Part shown: one piece after another, positions 54,448 to 64,000 of the stretch
Layout: every line of letters begins with the position of its first letter
Numbering within the stretch: position 1 is the stretch's first letter
Assembly: GCA_021399445.1 (NCBI GenBank)
Contig: JAJTUQ010000002.1
Location: 3,596,001-3,660,000 of the forward strand
Direction of reading: 5' to 3'
DNA length: 64,000 nt
From: Xylogone sp. PMI_703
Taxonomy: Eukaryota; Ascomycota; Leotiomycetes
Position numbers and translations under genes: made by a program
The notes under the pieces: model-generated
What the model was told of the DNA's origin: nothing
Database searches by the model: none
Seen by the model: only the letters and a program-made list of their open reading frames with translations

Positions 54448-56289
54448 ATGCCTAAGCAGAAGCTATTTCTGAAGGATACCAAGAAGAAAGTAAAAAGGTC
54501 TCAGCAGGTGTGCCCTTCATCCTGGTGTGGGAAGGATCCAGCCGTTCACACACAAGATTTGTCTCAATTAGGCTCCAACCTCCGCAGATGAGTATCTAGA
54601 AGGTAAATCCCCCCTACCCCCCAAATCTCGTATCCAATTGAAATCAATGTTCCTTTTGGCACAGCAAAGCTCATACTTACGCGGCAACAGTTGGTGTGGA
54701 TTTTGAAGAAGCTGGGGAGAAATGGAGGGCCGGTGACGCTGCCAAAGTATGTTTTCCGGCATCATTGCAGTCTCCAATCTAACCCTTCGAAATTAAAAGT
54801 CAACGCGATTTTTTATACGAGCCATTGACGCCTATGATGAAGGATTGAGGAAGTTTCCCAATTCATTTGATTTAGCATATAATAAGTAAGCATTCCTATT
54901 TCCATCTATCTGGTATTATTTCACCTCGTGAAATGATTCAAAAATTCTCTAATTCATTTTCATTAGGGCACGTGTGCAGTATGAACTTACACAGCATCCC
55001 AAACTGGCAGAGCAGTTGCCGAGTAGCTTGATCGAGCTCTTGCATACCGCACTAGAGTCAAGCCGCTTTGCTTTACAGCTACGGCAAGATAGTCCAGATG
55101 TTTTATTGTAGGTGTAGTGAATTTACCCTTCCTTTTATTCACATGTAACTCCGCTGTTATTCTGTTTTAGCATCATATTATGACCACCGCTAATTGTTAC
55201 AGCAATACCGGGCAAGCACTCACGAGTTTAGCACAAGCCTTAGTGTCGGAAAATATTGGATTAGATGACGCTGTTCCTCTACTTCAAGAGGCCATGGAGT
55301 TATTCCAGCGATGCCTTAGCTTACAACAATGCCAGATAGAAAATCAGATGCCCGACCAACCCAGGGAGAATCCTTCTGAGAGGACGGAAGCAACGCAATT
55401 GGGCCAGGCAGAGATAGAAGATGATTCTATGATGCAGGAAGAAGAGGAGGTATGGGCAAGTGTTTCAGAGCCGGTCACCAATGATACGTTAGTAGACACT
55501 ATGCTTGCACAGCTTGAGACTAGTACAACGCTCTGTGGTCTCATGACGCCCCAAACACTGCACATCCTTGACTGGTTGACGGCCTATTCTAAGGAACTAA
55601 TAGATGATAAATTGCCATTTTATTTGCAAGGTACGGGCCGGGATGCCGAAGCTCGATTGGCAGGTATCAACTTCCTCTGTGCGATCTCCGATGCATTCTT
55701 TCGTTCAGGCAGATATAATGCACAGGAATATGAAGAAAGCATCCGGACTGCTTTTGCATCATACGAAAGCATTGGCACGGATCCAAGAGCCTTATGTGAT
55801 AGAGCTGAGGCCTGGATAACATACAACAACTCAGTCCGTCGCCATAAAGATCAGGCTCATCATTTAATATCTCGGTGGAATACATTGACGGTAGCTGTCC
55901 AGTCGCTAACTGCAGCTACGAAACTTCCTGATGTGAAGAATCTGGCTACGATACATCTGCTCCGTGGCGATGTGGAGCTTCTACGCTATCAACTTGGTCA
56001 GCCGCCACTAAACTATCCTGCTGCGGCATCGAATGCAGCAACGCTCCTGAAAAATGCCGCAACATATTATCGCGGAGCCCAAAGAGAAGCAGATAGCTCG
56101 GGTCTATCTCAAGAGAACACGGAAGCGCGTGTGAAGGGGTTAGTAGTAGAGGGTCTAGGGGGCAATCCATCATCATTGCAAAGCTTAATGGTATCCAATG
56201 GTAGCGCAACCCAGGCAATTCTAGAGCAATGTCTTGATGATGGGTTATTGACACTGTATGATATAAAAGAACGATTGAACATTGCCTGA
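54448..56289 (+). CDS. Conserved fungal TPR-like helical protein
   Basis: Six exons: 54448..54507, 54572..54602 (31 nt), 54691..54746 (56 nt), 54800..54885, 54967..55107 and 55203..56289. All are GT-AG and in phase, giving 486 aa. The basic N-terminus (KKKVKRSQQ) runs into APTSADEYLEVGVDFEEAGE. TPR-like helices follow (KWRAGDAAKSTRFFIRAIDA, FPNSFDLAYNKARVQYELTQ, FNTGQALTSLAQALVSE). An acidic insert (EIEDDSMMQEEEEVWASVSE) separates these from a second helical half with an Ala-rich region (YPAAASNAATLLKNAATYY). The reconstruction is strongly supported because repeat helices run smoothly over five junctions. Similar proteins occur across ascomycetes. I do not know a tested function and do not assign a symbol. 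The TPR scaffold suggests a chaperone or adaptor role. Confidence 0.85.
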
Positions 56290-56977
56290 GAAGGTCACAT
56301 AGGAGTGGCAGTAACCTGTTCTAAATCTTTGAATAGATATTGCTGGCTAAAGTCTTCAAAGAAAATAATATAGGCCTAGGTTTGAATTAAAAGTTTGGTT
56401 TAGCGTATCCCTTCCCTCTTATTGGTTTTGATTTCTCCAGTGCCTGAAAAATGAGGGACTGACGTAGGTTGATCTCGTAAGAGCATGGTTCGCTTAATGC
56501 ACCCGGCATCTGGAGTTTAATTTACTAGCGCCACTTTTGACAATTTCGCAAGGCCCTCATCACAACATCCACGAATTGACAACATCACTTACAGTGTTTT
56601 CAAAACCTTCATAGTCTCTAGATTCGACCTCTCTCCTCTAAACTACGTTTGATATTTATCAACAATCTTTCATATCTTACCTCCCATCGACCTTTGTGCC
56701 CGTCTTCTTTCAAGCCCCACCAGAAGAGGAAACCTTTGACGTCGCGGTATCACACATACCTTCTTGCTTCGATAAATCGTCGATAACCGTAACAGGACTC
56801 GACTGATTTGAAGTTCTTCTTTGCTACCACACTCTTTGATACCATATCCGCGTGTTCTACTACTTTTCCTGTAGTAGATCTGAATCAAAACAAAATCACA
56901 GTCCTCCAAATCGATTTTTCTTTTCTTTGTAATACGGTGTTTGTGAGGTTTTTTGCCCTTACCCTCTAGTTGGCAAG
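56290..56977. other. Intergenic region / leader of the G3BP-like gene
   Basis: The second half is pyrimidine-rich, typical of highly expressed fungal 5' leaders. No gene is seen. Confidence 0.5.
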
Positions 56978-58714
56978 ATGTCTACCAACGGCAGCTTTTC
57001 GCAGCAGGATCAATACAAGAACACCACCGAACAGTACCCCGCAACCTCTGGCCCCGCAGAGACAAATACTAACGCTTCGGGCAATGGCGACCTGTCCAAG
57101 GATGAGGTTGGCTGGTATTTTGTCGAGCAATATTATACCACTCTGAGTAAATCCCCAGAGAAGCTTCATGTAGGTGTTCCCCAAGCTCCTATGCACTAGA
57201 CCTAGCGACTAAGCTATTATCCAGCTGTTCTATGGCAAACGATCTCAATTTGTGTCTGGTGCTGAGGCCGAGGTGGTTCCTGTTTCTGTTGGTCGAAGTG
57301 TAAGTTTTCTGCGCCAAATTGTTCTGAAGGCATTCAAGCTTATTGCTCCTAGGCTATCCAAGAGCGCATCCGCGAGCTTGATTTTCAGGACTGCAAAGTC
57401 CGTGTCTCCAACGTTGACTCTCAAGCATCATTTGATAACATCGTGATCCAAGTTATTGGTGAGACGTCCAATAAGTCTGCCGAGCTTAAAAAATTCGTTC
57501 AGACCTTTGTCCTTGCTCAGCAACCAACTGGATACTTTGTTCTCAATGACATATTCCGATATATCAATGAGGAAGGCGAGGAGGAAGCTGTCGAAGGTGA
57601 AGCTGCCGAAGAGACCGCGGCTCCAGCAGCTACAAGTGAGGTACAGACGGAGGAAGTTGAGGCACCTAAGCCTGAGACTGAAGCTGAAGAATCAGCAACT
57701 GCTGATAAGGTTGAGAAATCAGAGCCAGTCGCAGACGAAGAACCTGCTGCGGTTGAAGCTCCAACCACAAATGGAGCCGGGGAAGCGGCACCAGCACCGG
57801 CAGTAGAAGAACCAGCAACTCCTACAGAGGCCCCTGCACCAGAGGTAGTGGAGCAGGAGGTTGAGCAAGAAGCCATCAGGGAAGTTGAGACTCCAAAGGA
57901 ACCCACATCCACTCCACAAGTAACCGATGCTCAGCCTGCTGCTGAGAAACCGGCTGCTCCCACCAAACCAATGAGTTGGGCTAGCCGTGCAGCAGCAGCA
58001 GTCGTTTCAGCTCCCAAGCCAGCAGTTCCAGCTACAATCCCCGTACCAAAAAGCTCCACTCCTCCTGCCCAATCTCGCCCAGCTCCTGCCGCTCAGGCTC
58101 CAAAAGCTGCCCAGCCTGTCACTACAACTCCACCAGTTGAGAAAGAGAAGGAAAAGAAGGATGATGGCGCACAAGGAGCGGGATGGCAGACCGCTGGAGG
58201 CGACCATTCCAAGAGACAGAATCGACCACAATCTATTTCCCAACCTCCTGAGAAGGAGGGAACAATGGGTTATGTGAAGTATGTCACCGAAAAGGTCGTT
58301 GCTGAGGAGTTACGTTCTGCACTTGCTTCATTTGGCGAGTTAGTCTACTTTGATATCAATCGCTCAAAGGTAAAGTTTCTTTTAAAGTATCATTGGAAAC
58401 CGTTTACTAATACCAAATAGAACTGTGCATTCGTTGAATATGCTACTCCTGCTGGATACCAAGCTGCCGCTGCCGCCAACCCTCATCAGGTTTCTGGGGA
58501 ATCAATTTATGTTGAACCACGGAGACCTAAGGCAAGTGGTTACGGTGGCAACTTCAATCCTACACGCGGTGGCATGAACCAGCGTGGTCGAGGCGGATTT
58601 GAACAAGGTCGTGGTGGTGGTCAGGGTGGTCGTGGCAACTTCCAACAAAATCGTGGACGCGGTGGTAGCGCTGCTCGAGGGGGACGAACAGCTAGCCAAC
58701 CTGCCAATGCTTGA
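56978..58714 (+). CDS. G3BP-type protein: NTF2-like domain, RRM and RGG tail
   Basis: Four exons: 56978..57169, 57225..57299, 57353..58369 and 58421..58714. All are phase 0, giving 525 aa. The NTF2-like domain (about residues 38-175) reads VGWYFVEQYYTTLSKSPEKL, LFYGKRSQFV, AIQERIRELDFQDCKVRVSN, FVQTFVLAQQPTGYFVLND and IFRYI. A low-complexity Glu/Ala/Pro/Thr-rich linker (about 180-400) contains the MSWASRAAA motif seen in fungal members. The RRM has RNP2-like MGYVKYV and RNP1-like NCAFVEYA, split by the last intron. The tail is RGG-rich (RGRGGFEQGRGGGQGGRG). Relatives are human G3BP, S. pombe Nxt3 and yeast Bre5. These bind the deubiquitinase Ubp3/USP10 and enter stress granules. Acidic linker plus RGG is the layout that drives condensation in human G3BP. 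Confidence 0.94.
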
Positions 58715-60008
58715 AGCATTCCAGCATTTCCCCCCCCTGCCTCCTCAATCTGAACGTCGAGCCCAATATTGATTTCCTCACCCTCGACGATGTACCATAC
58801 TCGGTCGTTCGTGGTCCCCTCACTTCGCCCTGTCCCCTCGAAGTTATGTACTCCCTATCTTGATTCCGCATTATCAGTGCCACCTATATCTTGGCCACAG
58901 GTTGAACTCTTCCGGTCCGGCCATCTCTCGCCTTTATGAGGGCAACGATCTTCTAGTGTTACATGATTTGCTTTTTAGCGTTTCATTTTTAACGGTCTCA
59001 AAAGGTTTTCAGGGTTTCGGGTTTCATGGTTCATGAAATTTTTCTACGCTGCACCAAAAAAGATCTCTTAATTATTTGATTTGCGTGTTTCCGTTAAAAG
59101 TCATCAATTTCACGGCACATATTTCTCAGGTATATGGATATTGTGTGCATTGCGTGTTGCTTGTACTTACTCCGTCGTCTTCTTCTGCTGAGTTCTTTTC
59201 AAAAGGAAGGAAAAAAAGCTGGCATTGGTTTAGCATGCACTGTTTGATAGCTCTTTTCTGCCATCACAGCACACATCCCTTTATGAAAAATATATGCGGA
59301 AGGAAAAGGTTATGCAGCGTGTTAGTGGAAAAATGCAAAATGAAATGGATGAAAGCGGAATGATTTCGTTCAAAATGTACACGTTTGCATACCCTTGTGC
59401 TGTATGATTTGTTCATCTTGAAAATGTAAGTGGGATGGATAAGTATGGACAAAATAATAGGGACTGGCAACGAAGGTATGGGGAGGAAACGGATAGCTGA
59501 AGGATATATAAGCGTGTACTATTTGTATGTATTGTACTTATTGGCGGCCTTAATCTTTTATATACTTGTTCTGCGCTTCGCCTTGGCGGTGTTCGTAAAT
59601 ACTGTAAACCGTTTAAGCGGATTTTCAAAATTGCATTGGAATGTGGTATAGTATATAAATATTCAGCATTGCGCCTAGTGATCATGCTTCTATCTCTTTC
59701 ATATGACGTACTCCATTGATAACAGCTTGTAGTAGGGGAAAAGGGATGAAAAGAGAAGAGAGAAAGGGAATACAATGATATAGAGAACGAAGTGGTGAGG
59801 AGTGTGGAGAAAGTAAGTCGAACGCCTCCAAAGTTCCAACTCCAGTAGAAAAACAAAGGTCCTCACTCAAAATGGTTAGGACCAGATTAGAATAGAAAGA
59901 ATCCTCCAACAATATAGGAGGAAGTGAGAAAATCCCATACAACTCCATCTCACAACCAGACGACATATCGCGTAACGCATATCGGCATATTACTTCGCTC
60001 CTAACCTT
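58715..60008. other. Convergent intergenic region
   Basis: 3' flanks of the G3BP-like gene and the septin-like gene. It is AT-rich, and I see no gene or repeat. Confidence 0.5.
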
Positions 60009-62413
60009 TTATCCCCATTGTAGTAGCCCAATGTTACCCAATAGCCAAGCATCACTATCTGTAGATTTCCAACCCCTAGAGAGCCAAATTGCCAGCCCGC
60101 CGATAATTCCCACACTGCTGACAACTTGGAAAGCAATCCATCCTCGTCTCTTGATATCCTCGTTCAGTTGGACGAGTCCTAGTGGATCGTGTGGGTTTAG
60201 CGGGCTACTCATGATACCGCTAGCTCGTCCGCTTCTACCACAGTAACCACGACGCACCATAGCTTTCGAAGATGAACCGTTCTTTCGACGAGAGTGAGAG
60301 TTTTGTGTATAATTCTGCGATTTAGATATTGGGACGATGGTTCCGTCTGCTACACATTCGCCTAGTCGTTCTGTGAGCCAAACGGCACGTTCGTTGCGTG
60401 CTAGCTCTTCGTATCGGAGGCGCTCGTTTTGAAGACTGCGCTGGAGGTCGGCCGCCCAATTAGCGAGGCGGATCTGTGCAAGGCGCTCTTCACGCTGAGT
60501 GTGGTCCGTTATTCGAGCAAGGGCGTATGAGGTTGTTGCCCCGACTGGGCCAGTGAGGCCGGCCGATGGCGGCGCCATGAGAGGCCTATATAATGATTGT
60601 GGTTTTGAGACCGCGCTGCTATTATCTCGCCAGTCTATGTATTTTTTTGCTGCGGAGTGCCGTAGCCAGGAGATGGTATCCTGCTGGAAGATTTGAGCAA
60701 TAAGGGGCTGTAGCTCCGATTGTGCAAGTGGTTGGATGTAGTCTGGACTCATGAGGAGACTTGCGTCCATGGTTTCATGGTCGGTTGTCGTGGCAGTGGA
60801 TATCGCATACGGGGAAGGGATATACGTTGGAAACTGCTGCGAATCCAGCGTTGCAAATTGAGATAAGTTGAATGGACGTATGCCAGCTGACTCTAGTTCG
60901 CTTCTGATTTGGACTTTCAGCGATGATATCTGTTCAGAGGTGAGGGTGTCTGATTGTGCAATCAGCGGGATCACGTTGGTTAGGGGCGCTAATCGACTGA
61001 GGTATTCCAGATCAACTGGTTTAAGTCCTGCAAATAGTTAGGCTGGATATAATAGCAGCTCAAGGGCAACCTTACTTTGCATTATGACATAGAATACTAC
61101 ATCAACCTGGAAACCACCGTTTCCACTCAGCATGCTTATAGTGTCCGAATCGCTGAGCTGCTCGGGTGATGCTATTCGAGATAAGCTTGATTCTACATAA
61201 TTAATTACAGGTGTGATTGCATCGAGACACTAGACTTGGTTAGAAAATAGACTCTAAACGTTCAGGAAGGTTTAGAGGGTACTTACCGATGTCGTATTTC
61301 CATATCCTGGGGTGTCAACAAAGCAGAGGTTCCGTTCCAGAACGGAACCGCCCATGCTCTTCCTCCTTCGAAGGATTTGACTCTCGTCGAGATCTGACCA
61401 CCAGCATGGGTATGCCCGCGTACTAGCAAACACCTCCGTGACTTGGGAGGTAGTGGGAATCTCAGATACTCCATTCTTTGACTTCGCCCTTGAATTTCTG
61501 CGACGGAGATCCAAGTGGGAACTCGATGTCGTGGGTATGGGATCAACATGAACGATATCTTCACATATTTGGACAATGGCTTTTATTAGGGATGTTTTAC
61601 CGACTCCTGTTTGGTGTTAGTATAGCTTCAAATGATTAGAGAAAGTCCTGAAGTAAACGTACCAGAATCTCCAGCGACTAGGACCTTTAGTCTGCCCAAA
61701 TTCTTGCCGTTTTCTGTAAAGGGGCGCCGACTGGGCATCTGAATACTCGGCATTACTAGCTGTGGGGGACTTCCACCATCAGCCGCATTTGTTGGTACGT
61801 CTCGATCCAAGTCGTCCTCGCTTGAGGCAACAGCCTGACTTTCCAGATCGTCCAGATACGATGAGCCTGCGATGGAATCTCTCCTGGAACCCGGGCTGCT
61901 GATTATTGAGCCAGGGGCAGTAGATCCATAATAAAGTGGTGTTAACGGTCGTGAAGTGGACTGTTGAGACATGCGGCGCTGACGTGGCAGGGAAGGAGAA
62001 GCATTTCTGCTGGATACGGTGGACGATTTTGGGGACATGCACCTAGTACCGGCTCTTCTATCTTCAGTTGCCATTCCGGAAGTAGACGTGTTGTTCTTTC
62101 TCCAGTTGTGCCTCTCCTCAAGGTCGTCACTAGCTTGGGTCATCGATGATGATATGGTGGTTCCGATACTCCCTATACTCTCTACACCGTAAGTGCTTCC
62201 CTTCGGCGATTCGCGGTACTTGTGCAGACTGGGTACGTTGTGCATGTTCGGCATAGCGGACTGTGATTCTTCCATAGTCTTTTCATCCGCAACAAAATAT
62301 GTCATCTGCGAACTTGCGTGCTGAAACGGAGCTCGAATAGGGGTTGGGTCGTTATCAGCGAAGCTCGCCCTTCGCGACCGCTCAAGCGCGTCGTCACCAG
62401 GTAGAGGCCTCAT
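60009..62413 (-). CDS. Septin-like GTPase with C-terminal membrane anchor
   Basis: Four exons: 62413..61663, 61606..61287, 61229..61076 and 61027..60009. All are in phase, giving 747 aa. A disordered Ser/Arg-rich N-terminus of about 235 residues precedes the G domain. The P-loop is GDSGVGKTS (about 249-257), split by intron 1. The switch II motif is DTPGYG, and the G4 position reads AQSD where septins have AKAD/AKSD. The septin-like link RLKPVDLEYLSRLAPLTNVI precedes it. A charged helical region follows (REERLAQIRLANWAADLQRS, ERLRYEELARNERAVWLTER). One transmembrane helix near the C-terminus (AFQVVSSVGIIGGLAIWLS) suggests tail anchoring. Classical septins lack this. It may be a membrane-fixed septin relative of filamentous fungi. 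Polymerisation ability is unknown. Confidence 0.88.
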
Positions 62414-64000
62414 AGTGAATAAGTAAGAGAATGATTAAAAAGAGGGAGTAGACTGTTGAAATAATACAATCATATCATACTCGACTGTAAATAAGCCTTC
62501 CCCCTATTCGCATTAATACGTGGTTGGGATATCAGATGAGGTTGATGATGCTCTGTCCAGATACAGTAATCAAGCGATAACCCCGCTATCAGTGGTCTGA
62601 GACCGAATTTAGTTAGCGTGATGCCGAGCACGTGATCTTTGGCACCGGGATTCTGGGCCTAAATCCGCTAGGCATTGCTACGGTAATCTTCAAGCACCAC
62701 TTACGATCATTGGAGAGAATATACGAACTCTGCGTACCTTACTGAATGAAATATCCCCCATTGACAGCCCCGAAGTAGATAATTGATTAGTTGCTTAGCC
62801 CCTTGGGCGAATCCGGCTGGAAAATTGAAGTATCCCCGAAATCCTTGAAGCCATACATGTAGTGTCCCGTTTCCATTGCTACCTGCCCTTACGGTGGTAG
62901 TTAATGTACGGAGTATGGGATCGCGTGAAGTTCCAATGCAGTAATATTCAGCAATACATAGGGACTGCGCAAAGCTTTGCTCGAAAAACAAATATACCCG
63001 GGCTTATAGCTTTCTGTTCTCCAGAATAACTTCTTAACAAGAAACACATGAGTGAAAGCCTGAGGTGTTTTTATCGGGTTACGAAGATGTAGGATGAAGA
63101 CCCAGCCATATTCGCGCGTGGCGGGAAAGCCGCAGCCCGGATCTTACGGAAACCGTTGCCCAGTGGTCTTTGGTGTATGTATCTACCTAAGCCTCGACCA
63201 TGAGTTTATTTTAACTACTGTCTTCACTTGGGCCTCCCAAGTGTCATTCCTGATGACTCTCAGCTACACAATAGCTGAATAACCCCCTACGAGGATTTCG
63301 CTTTGCCGCGCTGCGCTTTGAAGCACATCCGTTCAGAAACCGAGCCCTGACGCTAAAGGTCGTTCTCCATATGGTAACTGGTACCTGGGAGCTGAAGTTT
63401 TCAGTGGCTGCCAGAACTCTCGACGCGACGAGCGACAGATGCAACAGAACGACAAGTTCCTCTGACACCTAAAGCTCTGTAGACGTGATTCAAGAGTTTC
63501 CTTTACCCAAAGAAAGGCGTATTTGTCCTCTGGTTACCACTTGCGTAGGAAGAGTGACCTTTCAAACTATCCTCTTCATTCCTTCATCTCTTTCTGTCTA
63601 GCTGTCGGGTGAAGCTACTCTTCTGGTCTCCTGCGTCGGAGTTCTGCACCTGCGGAAATGGCGCCGCATAGTTACGCCTTCAGGATGTTGTAGGCCATCG
63701 CCGTTCGCCGTCGAGCTCCACGAACACCTGAGCTAGCATCTTTTTCTTCGTTACCGCCTTCGTTCCTCATCTTGGCTTGCACCTAGGTCTAGAACCCACT
63801 TTAAACGCTTGTTACTTAAGAGAATGAAGTCGCATATAATCAACCTGCTGGATTCGGGCGAGGCCTGACTCGCAACTGGATCATTTCGTGACTGGCGGAT
63901 CCATTTGGCTGCGTCTCCAGCTGCATCACAGCGTCCCAGCAAGAGGCTGCGAGGGCATTGAGAGCACGCCGGACTTGCATCCAGGGCTGCACCCCGCTTC
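62414..64000. other. Intergenic region to window end
   Basis: Promoter of the septin-like gene and 1.5 kb beyond it with no frame I can support. The last 900 bp are GC-richer with scattered short open frames on both strands. A gene may start beyond the window. Confidence 0.4.

Overview
This window is nuclear DNA of a filamentous ascomycete (Pezizomycotina). It shows many short introns (mostly about 50-100 nt, GTRNGT...YAG with CTRAC/CTGAC-like branch points), Zn2Cys6 regulators of the Fungal_trans and Fungal_trans_2 types, a cAMP-receptor-like GPCR, a fungal-type G3BP and kinetochore Nnf1. A leotiomycete is my guess, but nothing here proves the class. I rebuilt exon structures by hand from splice signals and phase matching. 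Every multi-exon model below closes in frame, but none is transcript-verified.

Layout. 1-5.3 kb: tail of an unknown Ser/Gly-rich protein, a single-pass membrane protein (-), and the DNA primase large subunit PRI2 (+), which has MCB-like CGCGTC sites upstream. 5.3-12.3 kb: a 7-kb stretch with no credible gene, leading to a 664-aa Zn2Cys6 transcription factor. 15.8-18.5 kb: a second Zn2Cys6 factor whose first zinc cysteine is built across a 20-nt first exon. 18.8-26 kb: a small basic orphan, a DUF676-type serine esterase, a secreted alpha/beta hydrolase and THO1/SARNP. 26-31 kb: AT-richer, gene-poor DNA with possible decayed gene pieces, a (AGA)12 microsatellite and one intact coiled-coil ORF. 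31-38 kb: another long gene desert, then a class V (cAMP-receptor-like) GPCR.

39.5-64 kb is gene-dense: NNF1 (-), an AHL-lactonase-like metallo-beta-lactamase (-), a cytochrome b561-domain membrane protein with a long disordered tail (-), the FACT subunit POB3 (-), a proline-rich conserved protein (-), a TPR-like protein (+), a G3BP-type NTF2/RRM/RGG protein (+) and a membrane-anchored septin-like GTPase (-).

The genes do not form an operon or a biosynthetic cluster. They are mostly housekeeping (replication, chromatin, kinetochore, mRNA export, granules) mixed with regulators. I did not find an obvious new multi-gene system. The least explained signals are recurrent GTAC/CCG-based short palindromes confined to the long intergenic blocks near the regulators and GPCR, a 93-bp fold-back element at 31987-32079, and the decayed 26-30 kb segment. 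I saw no tRNA, rRNA, snRNA, CRISPR array or intact transposon.
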